The position numbers and the translations under genes are program-made. From the NCBI GenBank assembly GCA_027058735.1, contig JALURZ010000288.1, forward strand, positions 1 to 7,117: a stretch of DNA of 7,117 bases, in the 5' to 3' direction. Below the pieces are notes generated by a model. That model was not told where the DNA came from. It saw only the letters and a program-made list of their open reading frames with translations, and searched no databases. This document shows, piece by piece, positions 5,677 through 7,117 of the stretch (position 1 is the first letter of the stretch; each line of letters starts with the position of its first letter). The DNA comes from Hyphomicrobiales bacterium. Lineage in GTDB: Bacteria > Pseudomonadota > Alphaproteobacteria > Rhizobiales > JALURZ01.

Positions 5677-6117
5677 TTACTTGCCCGAAATGCGCCGGGC
5701 GCCCGCGCGGCCCGGCTTGCGCGCGGCCGGCTTGTTGCGTGGTTTTGCCGGTGGCTCAGATGCGCCCGCGCGTTCGTTGGCGCGGGGCTGGTCCCTGGTT
5801 GCGCGCGAACCGGTCCCGGCGGGCTTTTTTTTCGCCGGTGCCGGCTCTTCGATGGACTTCGCGATATCGTCAAACGGCTCGGCGAGATCGCCGAGCGGTG
5901 CGCCCTTGTCCATCTCCAGAATATCTTTCCTGATATCGTCGAGGCCGGTCTCGCGCGCCGCCTCGTCGAAATGAGACTGGAACTCGCGCGCCATGCTCCG
6001 CGCCTTCGCGATCCACTGGCCCACCTGGCGCAACAGGCGCGGCAGGTCCTTGGGCCCAACGACGATAATGGCCACGACCGCAAGGACGAGTAGCTCGGTT
6101 GCTCCAATATCAAACAT
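5677..6117 (-). CDS. tatB: Sec-independent translocase subunit TatB
   Basis: TatB works with TatC in the receptor complex of the twin-arginine export system. The 146-residue protein has one N-terminal membrane helix (about 3-20), with the conserved Glu8 and the Gly21-Pro22 hinge of FDIG..ELL...VVGPKDLPRLLRQVG. An amphipathic helix follows to about 60. From about 88 the tail is rich in Ala, Lys, Pro and Arg and is probably disordered. The GPKDLPR sequence, the longer length and the place between tatA and tatC separate it from TatA. No clear Shine-Dalgarno sequence precedes the ATG. It lies 80 nt after the tatA stop, an unusually loose gap for an operon with the other tat genes so close. Confidence 0.95.
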   Translation of the reverse strand: MFDIGATELLVLAVVAIIVVGPKDLPRLLRQVGQWIAKARSMAREFQSHFDEAARETGLDDIRKDILEMDKGAPLGDLAEPFDDIAKSIEEPAPAKKKPAGTGSRATRDQPRANERAGASEPPAKPRNKPAARKPGRAGARRISGK

Positions 6118-6197
6118 GACTGTTCAATCTGCGCTATACGCGTCACTGAAGGACCATCAGCGCGCCGCCTGACAAGCCGTCAAACGAATTCAGCCAA

Positions 6198-6431
6198 TCA
6201 GCTCTTTGCCGCTTTGCGTTTGGCGGGCTTCTTCGCCGCCACGTTTTCCTGTTCCTTGTGATCGATCGACTTCATGGTGTCGGAAGCGACATCCTCCTCA
6301 TCGCTCATGCCTTTTTTGAAGCTCTTGATGCCCTTGGCCACATCGCCCATCAGATCGGAAATCTTGCCGCGGCCGAATAGCAATACCACCAAAACGGCGA
6401 TAATCATGATCTGCCAGATACCCAGAGACAT
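6198..6431 (-). CDS. tatA: Twin-arginine translocase pore subunit TatA
   Basis: TatA forms the oligomeric pathway through the inner membrane for folded Tat substrates. The 77-residue protein starts MSLGIWQ and has a single membrane helix at about 5-19. The FGRGK hinge (19-23) and an amphipathic helix (about 24-42, ISDLMGDVAKGIKSFKKGM) follow, and the tail is charged and lysine-rich. The length is normal. GAGGAG at 6441-6446 lies 9 nt before the ATG and is the best ribosome-binding site in the window, which fits the high TatA level the complex needs. The 166-nt gap upstream to scpB probably contains its promoter. Confidence 0.96.
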   Translation of the reverse strand: MSLGIWQIMIIAVLVVLLFGRGKISDLMGDVAKGIKSFKKGMSDEEDVASDTMKSIDHKEQENVAAKKPAKRKAAKS

Positions 6432-6485
6432 TATTCTTTACTCCTCAATCGCACGAAAAATCGCTTTCTTTGCTGGCTGGCTGGC

Positions 6486-6515
6486 ACTATGGCAAAATCG
6501 CCGGCAGGCGCGCAA
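6486..6515 (-). promoter_or_regulatory. Weak candidate promoter for the tat genes
   Basis: In the scpB-tatA gap the minus strand has TTGCGC (6510-6515) and CATAGT (6486-6491), 18 nt apart. The -10-like element lies about 55 nt before the tatA ATG. Between it and the ribosome-binding site is a short CTGG tetranucleotide repeat (three units, 6473-6484). The hexamers are only partial matches. No terminator with a T-run is seen after scpB, so read-through from scpB remains possible. Confidence 0.3.
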
Positions 6516-6597
6516 CCGCAATCGCGCCAATTCCTGCAGGCAGCATTAACGGGCCGGCAAGCCGAAACCACATGGATCCGCAGGCGCGCCGGTGCGC

Positions 6598-7117
6598 TCA
6601 GGCTTCGTCCGGACGCGCGTTCAGTTCGCCCAGGGGCTCGATCAACGCATCGGGTCCCAGCGGATCATCGGCACTCAGCAGGTTCTCGTCGTCATGGGCC
6701 GCGGGCATGGCGTTCGGCTCGGGCACGCTGAAACCGGACGGCAGATTGCCGGAAAGGAAGCCCGCGCCCTTCAGTTCGGCAAGGCCCGGCAGATCGCCAA
6801 GTTCAGCCAGGCCGAAATGGCTCAGAAAGTCCTCCGTGGTGCCATAGGTCACCGGGCGTCCCGGTGTCTGGCGCCGGCCGCGCATCTTGATCCAGCCGAT
6901 TTCCATGAGCGCATCGAGGGTGCCCTTCGACGTGCTCACACCCCGGATTTCCTCGATATCGGCGCGCGTCGCCGGCTGGTGATAGGCGATAATGGCCAGC
7001 GTCTCCAGCGCCGCGCGCGAAAGGGTCCTTTGCTCAACGGCGTCGCGGCGCAACAAGAAGCTCAAATCCTCGGATGTACGAAACTGCCATTTCACCGCCA
7101 CCCGCACCAGATTGACC
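6598..7117 (-). CDS. scpB: Segregation and condensation protein B, C-terminal part (5' end outside window)
   Basis: ScpB joins ScpA and SMC in the ring complex that compacts and separates the chromosome. About 172 residues are visible, beginning in VNLVRVAVKWQFRT and continuing through SRAALETLAIIAYHQP, TRADIEEIRGV, SKGTLDALMEIGWI and RGRRQTPGRPVTYGTT. These are the paired winged-helix blocks typical of ScpB. The C-terminus after HFGLAELGDLPGL is an acidic, Pro/Ala-rich tail that is probably disordered. The frame is open to the window edge, so the GTG at 7107 is almost certainly internal and the true start lies beyond 7117. Its position before tatA is the usual alphaproteobacterial one, with scpA expected upstream. 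Confidence 0.94.
   Translation of the reverse strand, partial: VNLVRVAVKWQFRTSEDLSFLLRRDAVEQRTLSRAALETLAIIAYHQPATRADIEEIRGVSTSKGTLDALMEIGWIKMRGRRQTPGRPVTYGTTEDFLSHFGLAELGDLPGLAELKGAGFLSGNLPSGFSVPEPNAMPAAHDDENLLSADDPLGPDALIEPLGELNARPDEA

Noticed and set aside
6118..6197. Possible extra promoter or small gene in the tatA-tatB gap
   Set aside because: A TTGACG hexamer (6178-6183) has no -10 element at the right distance and no start codon with a ribosome-binding site gives a credible peptide.
6546..6550. TTAAC half-site in the scpB-tatA gap as a CtrA box
   Set aside because: There is no second TTAA seven bases away; a single half-site is too weak.
1..7117. CRISPR array, tRNA, rRNA, riboswitch, phage or toxin-antitoxin genes
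   Set aside because: No regularly spaced repeats, no cloverleaf or rRNA core sequence, no known aptamer core and no matching proteins were seen in either strand.

Overview
The window is GC-rich DNA that reads as a chromosome segment of an alphaproteobacterium. Every gene I can support lies on the minus strand, so transcription runs from high to low coordinates. In that direction the order is scpB (5' end cut by the window), tatA, tatB, tatC, serS, surE, pcm and an nlpD-type LysM/LytM lipoprotein gene, then the first part of an IS630-family insertion sequence that runs off the low-coordinate edge. The scp-tat-serS-surE-pcm-nlpD order is a familiar alphaproteobacterial arrangement, and surE-pcm-nlpD is also conserved in gammaproteobacteria. 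A perfect CtrA-type box before nlpD and a cluster of GANTC sites in the IS end agree with this assignment.

From 7117 down to 4879 lie chromosome segregation (ScpB) and the complete twin-arginine translocase (TatA, TatB, TatC). From 4764 to 2015 lie seryl-tRNA synthetase, the SurE nucleotidase (overlapping serS by 23 nt) and the protein-repair methyltransferase Pcm (probable start inside or just after the surE end). After a roughly 110-nt gap with a hairpin and the CtrA-type box comes nlpD (557-1906). Its LytM domain has lost zinc ligands, as expected of an amidase activator rather than an enzyme. A strong stem-loop at 482-507 closes the operon. The IS630 end begins near 453, and its transposase reaches a seven-A slippery run at the window edge.

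The genes form an envelope and housekeeping block: segregation, folded-protein export, tRNA charging, damage repair and cell-separation control. I see no new multi-gene system. The points most worth checking are regulatory: the CtrA-type site in front of nlpD, and the dense GANTC (CcrM methylation) cluster in the leader of the IS630 transposase. I found no tRNA, rRNA, CRISPR array or riboswitch.
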